Positions 24,076-32,222 of a DNA stretch of 64,000 bases are shown piece after piece. The translations under genes were made by a program, and so were the position numbers. The stretch spans positions 5,702,001 through 5,766,000 of the forward strand of contig NZ_CP116257.1 in assembly GCF_027947595.1 (NCBI RefSeq), given 5' to 3'. Within the stretch, counting starts at the first letter, position 1; each line of letters opens with the position of its first letter. The notes below the pieces were generated by a model that was given only the letters and a program-made list of their open reading frames with translations, did no database searches and was not told the origin of the DNA. Origin of the DNA: Streptomyces lienomycini (GTDB lineage: Bacteria > Actinomycetota > Actinomycetes > Streptomycetales > Streptomycetaceae).

Positions 24076-24766
24076 CCCGCACGGTGCCCCGGGCGGCATC
24101 CCGGGCGATGCCCCGCGGAGGGTCCCGTCTCCGCCGCGCGGCCCGGTCGCTGTTCGGCCGGTGGGCCCGCCTCCGATGGATCCACCTGGTCCTCGGCGGC
24201 GCGCTCGCCGTGCCGTACGTCCTCGTCGGCTCGGCCGTCGTCGGGCCGGTCGCCGGGGGCGCGAACGCCTTCGGCCCGTTCCGCCTCCAACTGCTGTCGT
24301 TCGCACTCGGGTTGCCGCTCGCCGCCGTCACGTCGCCGTTCCCGCCGACCCGCCCCCTGGAGTCCGGTGTGGTGCGGTGGCTGTGCGGCGTGGAGGCCGA
24401 CGGGCTCGCCTACGGGCCCGCCCCGAGGCCGACGGCACCCGCGCCACCGAGTGGATCCTCGCCACGCTCCCCGAGCCGCCCCGCATCGTCGTCGTGACCA
24501 CCTTCGAGAACGACTCCTACGTCTATGACGCCCTGCGCGCCGGTGCCGCCGGTTTCCTGCTCAAGCGTGCCGACGCCGACACCCTCGTAGGGGCGGTGCG
24601 GCTGGTGGCGACCGGGCTGACCAACGCGGAGATCGCCGGGCGGCCGGGGGTGGGACCGGCCACGGCGAAGACCCATGTGGCGGCGGTACTGGCGAAGACC
24701 GGCGCCGGGGACCGCACCCAGGCGGTGATCCGGGCGTATGAGGCGGGCTTCGTGAACGGCCGCTGA
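24072..24766 (+). pseudogene. Decayed two-component system: sensor-kinase fragment joined to a response-regulator fragment
   Basis: From GTG 24072, which overlaps the upstream acetyltransferase stop, a frame encodes a basic N terminus and membrane helices (WIHLVLGGALAVPYVLVG and a following hydrophobic stretch) like the start of a NarL-type sensor kinase. Homology stops near 24420. From 24422, in another frame, a NarL/LuxR response regulator resumes in the receiver (PEADGTRATEWI, VVTTFENDSYVYDALRAG, GFLLKRADADTL) and ends with a shortened LuxR helix-turn-helix (LTNAEIAGR, TAKTHVAAVLAKTGAGDRTQAV). The kinase catalytic domains, the phospho-acceptor half of the receiver and the linker plus LTPRE-type helix are missing. 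At least two deletions and a frame change are needed, so this is a remnant. Confidence 0.8.
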
Positions 24767-24838
24767 GAAGGATGAGAAAGATGAGAAAACGGGGCACATG
24801 GGAACGATGGCCGCCCGCCCGTTCGTCCTGTCGTCGGG

Positions 24839-26293
24839 ATGAACAAGACGATCAGGCGCGCATCGGTCCTCACGCTGCTCCTGGTGTTCGCTCTGCTGAT
24901 CAGGGCGACCTGGGTGCAGTTCTACGAGGGCCAGGCGCTCGCGGACAGCAAGGACAACCGGCGCAACGCCATAGAGACCTATGCGGAGCCGCTCGGGAAC
25001 ATCATCGTGGCCGGACGTTCGGTCACCGGTTCGGCGCCGACGAAGGGCGGCGACCTCGCGTACAAACGCACGTACGAGAACGGGAAGCTGTACGCGGCGG
25101 TGACGGGCTACGCCTCGCAGGCGTACGCGCCGACGCAGCTGGAGGGGATCTACCAGGACGTGCTCAACGGCACCGATCCGCGGCTGAGGACCGTGATGGA
25201 CACGGTCACCGGCACGCGCGCGGAGCCGGGCAACGTGGTGACGACGATCGACCCGGCCGTGCAGAAGGCCGGGCTGGAGGCGCTGGGCGACAAGAAGGGC
25301 GCCGCCGTGGCGATCGACCCCGGGACGGGCAGGATCCTGTCGGTCGTGTCGACCCCCTCCTACGACCCGACGTCGCTGACCGACGCCAACACCGCGGGTG
25401 AGGCCTGGGAGAAGCTCACCGGCGACCCCGACAAGCCGCTGACCAACCGCGCGCTGCGCCAGCCGCTGCCACCGGGCTCGACGTTCAAGCTGGTCGTGGC
25501 GGCGGCCGCGCTGGAGAACGGACTGTACGACTCGGTGGACGTGAGGACCGACAGCCCCGACCCCTACACCCTCCCGGGCACCACGACAGACCTGAGCAAC
25601 GAGAACCCGAACGCGCCCTGCGAGAACGCCACGATCCGCACCGCGCTGCAGTACTCCTGCAACAACGTCTTCGCGAAGATGGCCGTCGACCTCGGCCAGG
25701 ACGAGCTGCGCGCCACGGCCGAGAAGTTCGGCTTCAACGACACGTCGCAGGACGTGCCGGTCCGGGCGTACACCAGCGTGTACCCGAAGGACATGAACCG
25801 GTCGTCGACGGCGCTGACGGGCATCGGCCAGTTCGACGTGACGGCGACCCCGCTGCAGATGGCGATGGTCTCCGCGGCCCTGGCCAACGGCGGCGAGCTG
25901 GTCTCCCCGCACATGGTGTCGCAGGTCACCGACAGCGGCGGCGACGTCCTGGAGGACCACACCGACCCGGACACCAGGCGGATCGTCAGCGCCTCCACCG
26001 CCGAGCAGCTGCGGTCGGCGATGCGGACCGTCGTCGACGACGGCACCGGCTCGAACGCGCAGATCGCCGGCGCGACGGTGGGCGGCAAGACGGGCACGGC
26101 CCAGCACGGCGAGAACAACAGCAAGACGCCGTACGCCTGGTTCACCTCGTACGCCAAGTCCGACACCTCGGACAAGGAGGTGGCGGTGGCGGTCATCGTC
26201 GAGCAGTCCGACGCGGCCCGCAGCGAGGTCAGCGGCAACGGCCTGGCGGCCCCGGTGGCCAAGGCGATGATGGAGGCCGCGCTCAAGGGCTGA
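24839..26293 (+). CDS. Penicillin-binding protein, transpeptidase (PbpA/FtsI-like class B)
   Basis: The 484-residue protein has one N-terminal membrane anchor (ASVLTLLLVFALLIRATWVQF), a non-catalytic dimerisation region, and a transpeptidase domain with all three motifs: Ser214-xx-Lys217 in PPGSTFK, SCN at 273-275 and KTG at 417-419. It cross-links peptidoglycan on the outer face of the membrane. At 484 residues it matches the short PbpA type of actinobacteria. ATG 24839 has only a weak upstream GGG, and a threefold 9-base repeat (TGAGAAAGA-like, 24764-24790) precedes it. It stands alone, without the FtsW/RodA partner that often accompanies PbpA. Confidence 0.92.
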   Translation: MNKTIRRASVLTLLLVFALLIRATWVQFYEGQALADSKDNRRNAIETYAEPLGNIIVAGRSVTGSAPTKGGDLAYKRTYENGKLYAAVTGYASQAYAPTQLEGIYQDVLNGTDPRLRTVMDTVTGTRAEPGNVVTTIDPAVQKAGLEALGDKKGAAVAIDPGTGRILSVVSTPSYDPTSLTDANTAGEAWEKLTGDPDKPLTNRALRQPLPPGSTFKLVVAAAALENGLYDSVDVRTDSPDPYTLPGTTTDLSNENPNAPCENATIRTALQYSCNNVFAKMAVDLGQDELRATAEKFGFNDTSQDVPVRAYTSVYPKDMNRSSTALTGIGQFDVTATPLQMAMVSAALANGGELVSPHMVSQVTDSGGDVLEDHTDPDTRRIVSASTAEQLRSAMRTVVDDGTGSNAQIAGATVGGKTGTAQHGENNSKTPYAWFTSYAKSDTSDKEVAVAVIVEQSDAARSEVSGNGLAAPVAKAMMEAALKG

Positions 26294-26369
26294 CTTTCCC
26301 GGGTCCACGCGGGTTCGCTCTGCCGTACGGTGTTCGGCACCCGGGAAGCCGCTGCGAGGAGAGTCCGCC

Positions 26370-26945
26370 GTGAGGACAGTCGTCGACGACGCCGCCTCCG
26401 CCGAGTTCCGCGCCTTCTTCGAGCGCCACTACGCGGAACTGGCCCGGCTCGCCCACCTGCTGACGGGCGAGCCGGACGCCGCCGACGACCTCGCGGCGGA
26501 CGCCCTGCTCGCCCTGTGGCACCGCTGGGACCGGGTCCGCGCGGCCGACCGTCCGGTGGCGTACGCGCGCGGGGTCGTCGCCAACCTCGCCCGCACCCGC
26601 GTCCGCAGCGCCGTGCGCGAGCGCCGACGCGTCGCCCTGTTCTGGTCGCAGCGCGAGGAGCGGACGGAGAACCCGGACGTCGCGGGCGTGGTGGACGTGC
26701 GGGAGGCGCTGCGCCGGCTGCCGTTCCGCAAGCGGGCGTGCGTGGTGCTGCGGCACGCGTTCGACCTCTCCGAGCGGGACACGGCGCTCGCCCTGGGCGT
26801 CTCGGTGGGCACGGTCAAGAGCCAGACGTCGAAGGGAGTGGCCGAACTCCAGCGGCTGCTCGGCACCCGGGCGGCTCCCCGCGCTCCCCGGCAGGTGCGC
26901 ACGGCGATCGCGCACAGCGGTGAAGCCGCGGGAGGGGCCCGATGA
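26370..26945 (+). CDS. ECF RNA polymerase sigma factor, SigE family
   Basis: The 191-residue protein contains sigma region 2 (FRAFFERHYAELARLAHLLTGEPDAADDLAADALLALWHRW, described here as residues 11-51) and region 4 (LRRLPFRKRACVVLRHAF, then ERDTALALGVSVGTVKSQTSKG). The VKSQTSKGVAEL helix is typical of the SigE subfamily common in streptomycetes. GTG 26370 follows AGGAGAG. Its stop overlaps the start of a membrane protein gene by four bases, which is the usual layout of an ECF factor with its regulator. Confidence 0.9.
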   Translation: MRTVVDDAASAEFRAFFERHYAELARLAHLLTGEPDAADDLAADALLALWHRWDRVRAADRPVAYARGVVANLARTRVRSAVRERRRVALFWSQREERTENPDVAGVVDVREALRRLPFRKRACVVLRHAFDLSERDTALALGVSVGTVKSQTSKGVAELQRLLGTRAAPRAPRQVRTAIAHSGEAAGGAR

Positions 26946-27682
26946 CCGGATCGCGGCGGGACGGGGACGGGGACGGCGAACCGCGCGACGGGCTGCGCGC
27001 CCGGCTGCCCGGTCCGGCCGGGGCGCACCGGCCGGACCGGGCCCGGATGCTGGCCCGGGTCGAGCGCGGCATGGCGGCCGGGGACCGGAGCCCGGCCCGG
27101 CCGCCGCTGGCGGGCTGGGCACGGGTGACCGGTGCGACGGTGGCCGTGGCGGCCGTCCTGGTCGCCGGCGGCTACATCGTCGCCTCGGCGGTGCGGGACG
27201 ACACCGGCGTACGGCACTCGGTCGCCGCCTCGCCGGGGGCCCGGGAGCCCGAGTCCCGGCGGTCCGAGTCCCGGCGGCCCGAGTCGTGGCAGGCGGGCCC
27301 GCTGTCCTCGCAGGGGGCGGTGGACCCGCACAGCAACGAGTTCTGGGCGCAGAGCAACCTCACCCTGCGAACGCGCGCTCCCCTGACCGCGCTCACCGTC
27401 GAGCTGCGGGTGGCGCAGACCGGCTCGGTGACCTCCACCGGTGCCTGGCGGTCGCTGCCGGAGGACGACTTCGCGTTCGCGGTCGCCGAGCGGGACGGCT
27501 TCCTCGTCTACCGGTGGACGCTCAGGCGGGGCCGCACGGTCCCGGCGGGCGAGTGGATCTTCGCCGGGCAGTACAACCACGTGCGGGGCGGCCGGGACGC
27601 CCGCGGCGACCGCTACACCGCGACGGCCACCGCCGCGTCCGGGCGCCTCTCGGTCGAGGGCGGCTTCACCCGCGGCGGCTGA
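26942..27682 (+). CDS. Single-pass membrane protein co-encoded with the ECF sigma factor
   Basis: The 246-residue protein has an acidic/basic cytoplasmic N terminus of about 57 residues, one membrane helix (TVAVAAVLVAGGYIVASAV, about residues 65-83), and an extracytoplasmic domain with a thrice repeated ESRRSE-like linker followed by a beta-rich region (LTVELRVAQTG, EWIFAGQYNHVRGG). The layout fits a membrane partner or anti-sigma factor, but I see no zinc-binding HxxxCxxC motif. ATG 26942 overlaps the sigma gene stop (ATGA). The function as regulator is inferred from position only. Confidence 0.7.
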   Translation: MTGSRRDGDGDGEPRDGLRARLPGPAGAHRPDRARMLARVERGMAAGDRSPARPPLAGWARVTGATVAVAAVLVAGGYIVASAVRDDTGVRHSVAASPGAREPESRRSESRRPESWQAGPLSSQGAVDPHSNEFWAQSNLTLRTRAPLTALTVELRVAQTGSVTSTGAWRSLPEDDFAFAVAERDGFLVYRWTLRRGRTVPAGEWIFAGQYNHVRGGRDARGDRYTATATAASGRLSVEGGFTRGG

Positions 27683-27694
27683 GCGGGCGGCACG

Positions 27695-28492
27695 CTACTC
27701 GACGAAGTACGTCGGGTTGGGCAGCTTGTAGGTGCGGTCCGCGTAGCCGCCCTGGAGGTCGGAGTACTGGTCGCCGAAGTTGGCGACGATGTCGTAGCCG
27801 AGGTCCCGTTCGATGTGCCGGCGGGTGCCCGCCTTGTACTGGACGGTGGTGCACTTCCAGGTGCCCGGGGTGGCGCAGTGGGCCAGGTAGGACGGCGGGT
27901 TCGCCTTGTCCTTGAGGAAGATGTGGGCGGTGTCGAGGTTGACGTCGGCGCCGACCTTCTTCAGGTTCTCGACGGCGGCGGCACGCTGCGCCTCGCCGAG
28001 CCCCGAGTTGTAGAAGACCTCGACGCCCTTCTTCTGCGCGTACATGGCCAGTTCGGGGCTGCCGGGGACGGCGGGGCGGTCGGCCCGGTCGACGTAGGCG
28101 GCCCAGGTGGCGCCGTCGTAGCCGTAGTCGTTCTTCTTCTCGTAGTCGAGGCTGAGCAGCAGCGTGTCGTCGATGTCGAAGACGACCGCGGGCCTGGTGT
28201 GCTTGTGGTGGGCGGTGCGGGCCGCCCGGTCGATCTGCTTCCTCGCGGCGGCGTCGACGCGGGCGAGGTCGTCGGCGTAGGGGCTGTCCGGGGATGCCTG
28301 GTAGACGCCGTCGTCGTCGAGTGTGGTGCCGTAGTAGGCGTCGATGTCCTTGGCCAGCACCCCGATGTTGTACGGCTCGTGGGTGGAGTTGGCCGTCGAC
28401 TGGTCGGCGGTGGCGGCGCCCGTGCCGTACAGGACGGCACCGGCGACGGCACAGGCGGCGGTGACGGTCGCGATCCGCAGTGGTTTATGCAT
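27695..28492 (-). CDS. Secreted HAD-family acid phosphatase
   Basis: The 265-residue protein starts with a signal peptide (RIATVTAACAVAGAVLYGTGAATA) and has the HAD catalytic motif VVFDIDDTLLLS with the nucleophile and acid aspartates. It matches class B or plant-acid-phosphatase-like secreted HAD enzymes and should remove phosphate from extracellular esters. The C-terminal NFGDQYSDLQGGYAD segment supplies the last acidic motif. ATG 28492 (MHKPLR) is chosen because the signal peptide starts there. Its end converges on the sigma-partner gene only 12 bases away. Confidence 0.87.
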   Translation of the reverse strand: MHKPLRIATVTAACAVAGAVLYGTGAATADQSTANSTHEPYNIGVLAKDIDAYYGTTLDDDGVYQASPDSPYADDLARVDAAARKQIDRAARTAHHKHTRPAVVFDIDDTLLLSLDYEKKNDYGYDGATWAAYVDRADRPAVPGSPELAMYAQKKGVEVFYNSGLGEAQRAAAVENLKKVGADVNLDTAHIFLKDKANPPSYLAHCATPGTWKCTTVQYKAGTRRHIERDLGYDIVANFGDQYSDLQGGYADRTYKLPNPTYFVE

Positions 28493-28617
28493 GGCACATG
28501 TTTCTACGCGCGTCACTCGGGTGAGCGCGAGACCCGTGGCCGGATTCGCGCCCCCGTATCTGGCAAAGATCGCGTCAAGCAGGTCAAGTACCGGCCGCGA
28601 CGGCCCGGTCGGCCCGT

Positions 28618-29769
28618 TCAGTGCCGTCCGTGGTGGGGCCGCCGGTCGTAGGGCCGCCAGTCGCCGAGGTACGCCTCCCGGGTGTGCGCGGCGGCCTCGG
28701 CGCGGGTGAGCCGGGGCCGGTTCTCCGGGACGGTGACCGCGGCGCCGGGCCCGGTGTTGCGGTACTCGGCGAACCGCTGCTCCTGCCAGGGGGAGTCGTC
28801 CCGCATGTTCGCGTAGGGCGCCACCGCGTCGATGCCCGCGCCCAGGTGGGTCTCGCGCACGGTGAGCATCGGGCGGGCGGTGGTGTCGGAGCTGGGCACC
28901 CAGGGGCGGGCCAGCTTGTAGTAGCCGTCGGGGGCCTCGCTGCTGACGCGGCCGCGGATCACCAGGTAGCCCCGCGGGTTGGCGCCCGCCGTGGACGGTG
29001 CGAAGACGAAGCCGTACGGGGCGGCGTCGAGGTCGGGGCGGACCAGGGTGCGGAAGTGGCAGTGCTCGTACACGGCGGTCGCCCGGCCGAAGACGAAGTC
29101 GACGTCGCCCTCGACGTGGCAGCGCTCGTAGTACTGGCGGGCGAAGAGGGAGAGGTCTCGGGTGTCGGCGTAGAGGGTGTCCTGGTGGCCGAGGAAGCGG
29201 CAGTCGTGGAAGGCGGACCGGTCGCCCATGGCCTTGATCGCGACCGCCTGGGTGCCGGTCCAGCCGGGCTGGTCGGCGCGCAGCCAGTCGTTGGCGAAGG
29301 TGATCGCGCGGGCGGTGAAGCCGTCGGCGCGCACGGTGGTGGTGGCCGACCCGCTGGTGCCGTAGGTGCCGGAGCCGTCCGGCCTGGGCGTGCCGGCCGC
29401 GTTGTCGAAGACGATGACGGCGTCGCGCGGGTCCCCGGAGGCGCCGATCCAGGTCGCCCCGGTGCGCGAGGCGTCGACGGAGACCGTCTCGCGGTAGGTG
29501 CCAGGGGCGAGGACCAGTGTCCAGCCGTCGCCCGCGGCGGCGTCGACGGCGGCCTGGACGGAGGTGAAGTCGCCGCGGCCGTGCGGGTCGACGTACAGGG
29601 TCTTGGGGGTGGGGCGGGCGGCGGGCGAGCCGTACCGGCCGAAGGGACGCGGGTGCGGGCGGGACCGGGTGCCGGCGACGGCGGGGCCGGCTGCCGCGAG
29701 GCCGAGGGCGGTGCCCGCGCCGGCGGTCGCCAGCAGGAAGCCTCTGCGGGAGGGGGCGGGTCGGTGCAT
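28618..29769 (-). CDS. Pectinesterase (CE8), Tat-secreted
   Basis: The 383-residue protein has a twin-arginine signal (SRRGFLLATAGAGTALGL) and a right-handed beta-helix catalytic domain with the CE8 signatures RSAFHDCRFLGHQDTLY and EGDVDFVFGRATAVYE, which contain the two catalytic aspartates. It hydrolyses methyl esters of pectin outside the cell. ATG 29769 is chosen because the Tat signal begins there; the frame is open upstream into the pectate lyase region. It is the last gene of the pectin series. Confidence 0.93.
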   Translation of the reverse strand: MHRPAPSRRGFLLATAGAGTALGLAAAGPAVAGTRSRPHPRPFGRYGSPAARPTPKTLYVDPHGRGDFTSVQAAVDAAAGDGWTLVLAPGTYRETVSVDASRTGATWIGASGDPRDAVIVFDNAAGTPRPDGSGTYGTSGSATTTVRADGFTARAITFANDWLRADQPGWTGTQAVAIKAMGDRSAFHDCRFLGHQDTLYADTRDLSLFARQYYERCHVEGDVDFVFGRATAVYEHCHFRTLVRPDLDAAPYGFVFAPSTAGANPRGYLVIRGRVSSEAPDGYYKLARPWVPSSDTTARPMLTVRETHLGAGIDAVAPYANMRDDSPWQEQRFAEYRNTGPGAAVTVPENRPRLTRAEAAAHTREAYLGDWRPYDRRPHHGRH

Positions 29770-29861
29770 GCGGGTGCTCCTTCGGGGCGGACGGGGCGAG
29801 GAGGGGCGGGAGGGGTGGGCCGGGGCGGTGCGGGCGCCCCGGCCCGGTTCATGGACGGCCG

Positions 29862-31196
29862 TCAGCGCAGACGGCCGGCGCCCGCGCCGTGGTCGACGAC
29901 GAAGGGGACCGCCCGGGACGGGAGGACCTTGGTGCGCAGCGTCGGCGTCCAGCCCGCGCCGGAGCGGAGGGCCGCGTCCGGGTTCGCGGCGTTGTGCGCG
30001 GCGATCAGGTCGACGGTGCGGCCGTTGACGCGGTTGTGGGCGGCGCTGAGCGGCGAGTCGTTCCAGCGCTTGAGCACCTTCGCGGGGCTGACCCCGGCCG
30101 GCAGGGTGAAGGCGTTGTGCTCGGCGACGAGGGCGGACTCCTTGCCGACGCCGAAGCTGTAGGCGTAGTCGTCGGAGCCCACGAAGTGGTTGTTGTAGAC
30201 GTCGACCTGGCCGAAGCGGACCCGGGGTGCGCGCTCGACGAGGTTCTTGAACAGGTTGTGGTGGAAGGTGGCCCGCAGGTGCCCGCGGTCGACGGCCGCG
30301 GTGGACTCGCTGTCGCTGTTGCCGATCAGGATCGTCTTGTCGTGCTCGGTGAAGACGTTCCAGGACGCGGTGACGTAGTCGGCGCCCTTGACGATGTCCA
30401 GCTGGCCGTCGTGCTGCTGGTAGAGCATGCCGAAGTAGGTGGGCGCCGCGCTGTCGGGGTGCTCGCCGTCGGTGAACGTGCTGTGGTCGAGCCAGACGTG
30501 GGTGGAGCCGTACACGACGGCGCTGTCGTACTCGGAGTTCCAGTTGCCCCGGTCCCCGTCGGTCGGGTCCCACTGGGGGAAGCAGTCGACGGGGCTCTCG
30601 AAGGTCAGGTTGCGGACGATGACGTTGTCGACGTCCTTGATCTGGAGGCTGGCGCCCTTGAGCGCGGCGCCCCGGCCGACGCCGATGATGGTGGTGTGGG
30701 AGGGGACGTTCGCCTTGATGGACCGGTCCTGCTGGGCGGCGGAGGTGCGGCGCAGGCCCTCGGGGCTGTCGTCGGGCTCGGCGCTCAGGTCGGTGTCCAT
30801 GCCCCAGTTCTCGGGCGCGTACTTCTCCAGGTAGGCGTCGAAGTCGTAGCCGGGTGCGGCGAAGGCCTCGCAGCCCTCGGAGACGGCGTCGACGGTGCCC
30901 TTGACCTTGATGATCCTGGGCGCGGTGCCGTCGGCGGCGAGCGCGGCCCTGAACTCGGCCCAGGTGGAGACGGTGTACACGTGCTCGGCGTCGGCGGCGG
31001 CGCCGCCGGTGGTGCCGGCGCCCTGCGCGGCCCAGCCGTCGTTCGCGGGCAGCGTCTGCCGGGCGGTGTCGCGGGGATGGTGGTGGCCGGGGCGGGCCTC
31101 GGCCGTGGCGGCGGTCAGGCTCAGGACGAGGGCGGTGCAGCCGACGAGTGCGGCGGCGCTCTTCATGGCATGCCCATGCCATCTCTGGGTGCTCAT
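29862..31196 (-). CDS. Pectate lyase (PL1), secreted
   Basis: The protein of 444 residues (from ATG 31196; ATG 31166 would shorten it by ten) has a signal peptide (ALVGCTALVLSLTAATAEA) and a PL1 parallel beta-helix with the calcium-binding aspartates around HVWLDHSTFTDGEHPDS and the catalytic arginine segment LVERAPRVRFGQVDVYNNHF, described here in that order. It cleaves de-esterified polygalacturonate by beta-elimination. ATG 31196 has CAGGGAGAG upstream. Four 10-base tandem repeats lie directly upstream. Confidence 0.93.
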   Translation of the reverse strand: MSTQRWHGHAMKSAAALVGCTALVLSLTAATAEARPGHHHPRDTARQTLPANDGWAAQGAGTTGGAAADAEHVYTVSTWAEFRAALAADGTAPRIIKVKGTVDAVSEGCEAFAAPGYDFDAYLEKYAPENWGMDTDLSAEPDDSPEGLRRTSAAQQDRSIKANVPSHTTIIGVGRGAALKGASLQIKDVDNVIVRNLTFESPVDCFPQWDPTDGDRGNWNSEYDSAVVYGSTHVWLDHSTFTDGEHPDSAAPTYFGMLYQQHDGQLDIVKGADYVTASWNVFTEHDKTILIGNSDSESTAAVDRGHLRATFHHNLFKNLVERAPRVRFGQVDVYNNHFVGSDDYAYSFGVGKESALVAEHNAFTLPAGVSPAKVLKRWNDSPLSAAHNRVNGRTVDLIAAHNAANPDAALRSGAGWTPTLRTKVLPSRAVPFVVDHGAGAGRLR

Positions 31197-31211
31197 GGTG
31201 CGGCTCTCCCT

Positions 31212-31252
31212 GGTTCTCGGGGTTTCTCGGGGTTTCTCGGGGTTGCTCGGGG
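31212..31252. repeat. Four tandem 10-base repeats upstream of the pectate lyase gene
   Basis: The unit GTTTCTCGGG (variants GTTCTCGGG and GTTGCTCGGG) is repeated four times in the 70-base gap between the acetylesterase stop and the pectate lyase start. On the coding strand it lies just 5' of the ribosome-binding site, so copy-number changes would alter the leader length. Confidence 0.75.
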
Positions 31253-31266
31253 TGGTGTGCGCAGTG

Positions 31267-32070
31267 TTACGCGGTGGCCGGGTCCGGCCAGCTGATCCAG
31301 GACTCGGGGATCTCCTCGTCCAGTCGGCGCACGTCCCGGTGCGCCAGCACCCGCCCGCGCAGCAGTTCCCGGGTGACGAGCCGGGCGACCGCGATCGCAC
31401 CCGGCGGGTTGAAGTGGGTGTTGTCCTGCTCGGTGGCGGTCCAGTTGAAGTACGCCTTGGTCCCCTCGGCGCCGAGCCGCTGCCACAGGGCGAGCGACAG
31501 CGCCTGCGCGTCGAGCAGTGCCACGCCCTCCCGGCGCGCGAGCGCCCGCATCGCGGCCGGGTACTCCCCGTGGCTCGGCACGGCGTCGCCCTCCGCGTCG
31601 AACCGGCGCCGCTCGACGGGCGTGGCCAGCACCGGCCGCGCCCCGCGGGCCCGCGCCCCGTCGACGTACATCCGCAGATACCGCTGGTACGTCGTCCAGG
31701 GCTCGGTGTAGCGGGTGGGGTCCTCGTCCTTCTCGTCGTTGTGCGCGAACTGGATCAGGAGGAAGTCGCCGGGCCGGATCGCGCCGAGGACGACGTCGAG
31801 CCGTCCCTCGTCGACGAAGCTCTTGGAACTCCGCCCGTTCACGGCGTGGTTGGCGACACCGAGGTCCCCGCTGAGGAAGAAGGGCAGCGCCATGCCCCAC
31901 CCGGTCTCGGGCGCGGCGTCGGCGTACTTCTGCGCGGCGGTGGAGTCCCCGGCGATGTAGAGGCTGCGAGGGCGGCGGTGTCCGCCGGCCTGGGCGGTCT
32001 GGGCGGCAGCGAACGCCAGAGGGATGGAGGTGACGGCAGCGGCAGCGACCTGCCTTCGGCTGAGTGACAC
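31267..32070 (-). CDS. Rhamnogalacturonan acetylesterase-type SGNH hydrolase, secreted
   Basis: The 267-residue protein has a twin-arginine-like signal (SRRQVAAAAVTSIPLAF) and the SGNH blocks: YIAGDSTAAQKY with the catalytic serine, GRSSKSF, FAHNDEKD and DNTHFNPPG with the catalytic Asp and His. It resembles rhamnogalacturonan acetylesterases that deacetylate pectin side regions. GTG 32070 follows AAAGG. It lies between the sugar-binding protein and the pectate lyase gene on the same strand. Confidence 0.88.
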   Translation of the reverse strand: MSLSRRQVAAAAVTSIPLAFAAAQTAQAGGHRRPRSLYIAGDSTAAQKYADAAPETGWGMALPFFLSGDLGVANHAVNGRSSKSFVDEGRLDVVLGAIRPGDFLLIQFAHNDEKDEDPTRYTEPWTTYQRYLRMYVDGARARGARPVLATPVERRRFDAEGDAVPSHGEYPAAMRALARREGVALLDAQALSLALWQRLGAEGTKAYFNWTATEQDNTHFNPPGAIAVARLVTRELLRGRVLAHRDVRRLDEEIPESWISWPDPATA

Positions 32071-32106
32071 GCGGGCTACCTTTCAACGAGGGGCTGGGAT
32101 AGAAAC

Positions 32107-32185
32107 TCAGGGGCGCGGGGCTGTACCGATGTGCGGCTGCGCCGCGTGGGCGCGATCAACCACGGACGGCCCGCAGCCCGCAACG
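32107..32185. repeat. Second dispersed repeat family, copy 2
   Basis: The order GGGGCGCGGGGCTGTA, GATGTGCGGCTGCGCC, GCGTGGGCGCGATC and CACGGACGG matches the copy at 21064. It occupies the gap between the sugar-binding protein gene and the acetylesterase gene and could form structure there; no gene is present in it. Confidence 0.65.
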
Positions 32186-32222
32186 AACCACGGACCGCCC
32201 ACGGCGAAACCGAGACCGCCGA

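Noticed and set aside
31212..31252. CRISPR-like array
   Set aside because: The units are 10 bases with no spacers, so this is a simple tandem repeat. No cas-like gene is in the window.
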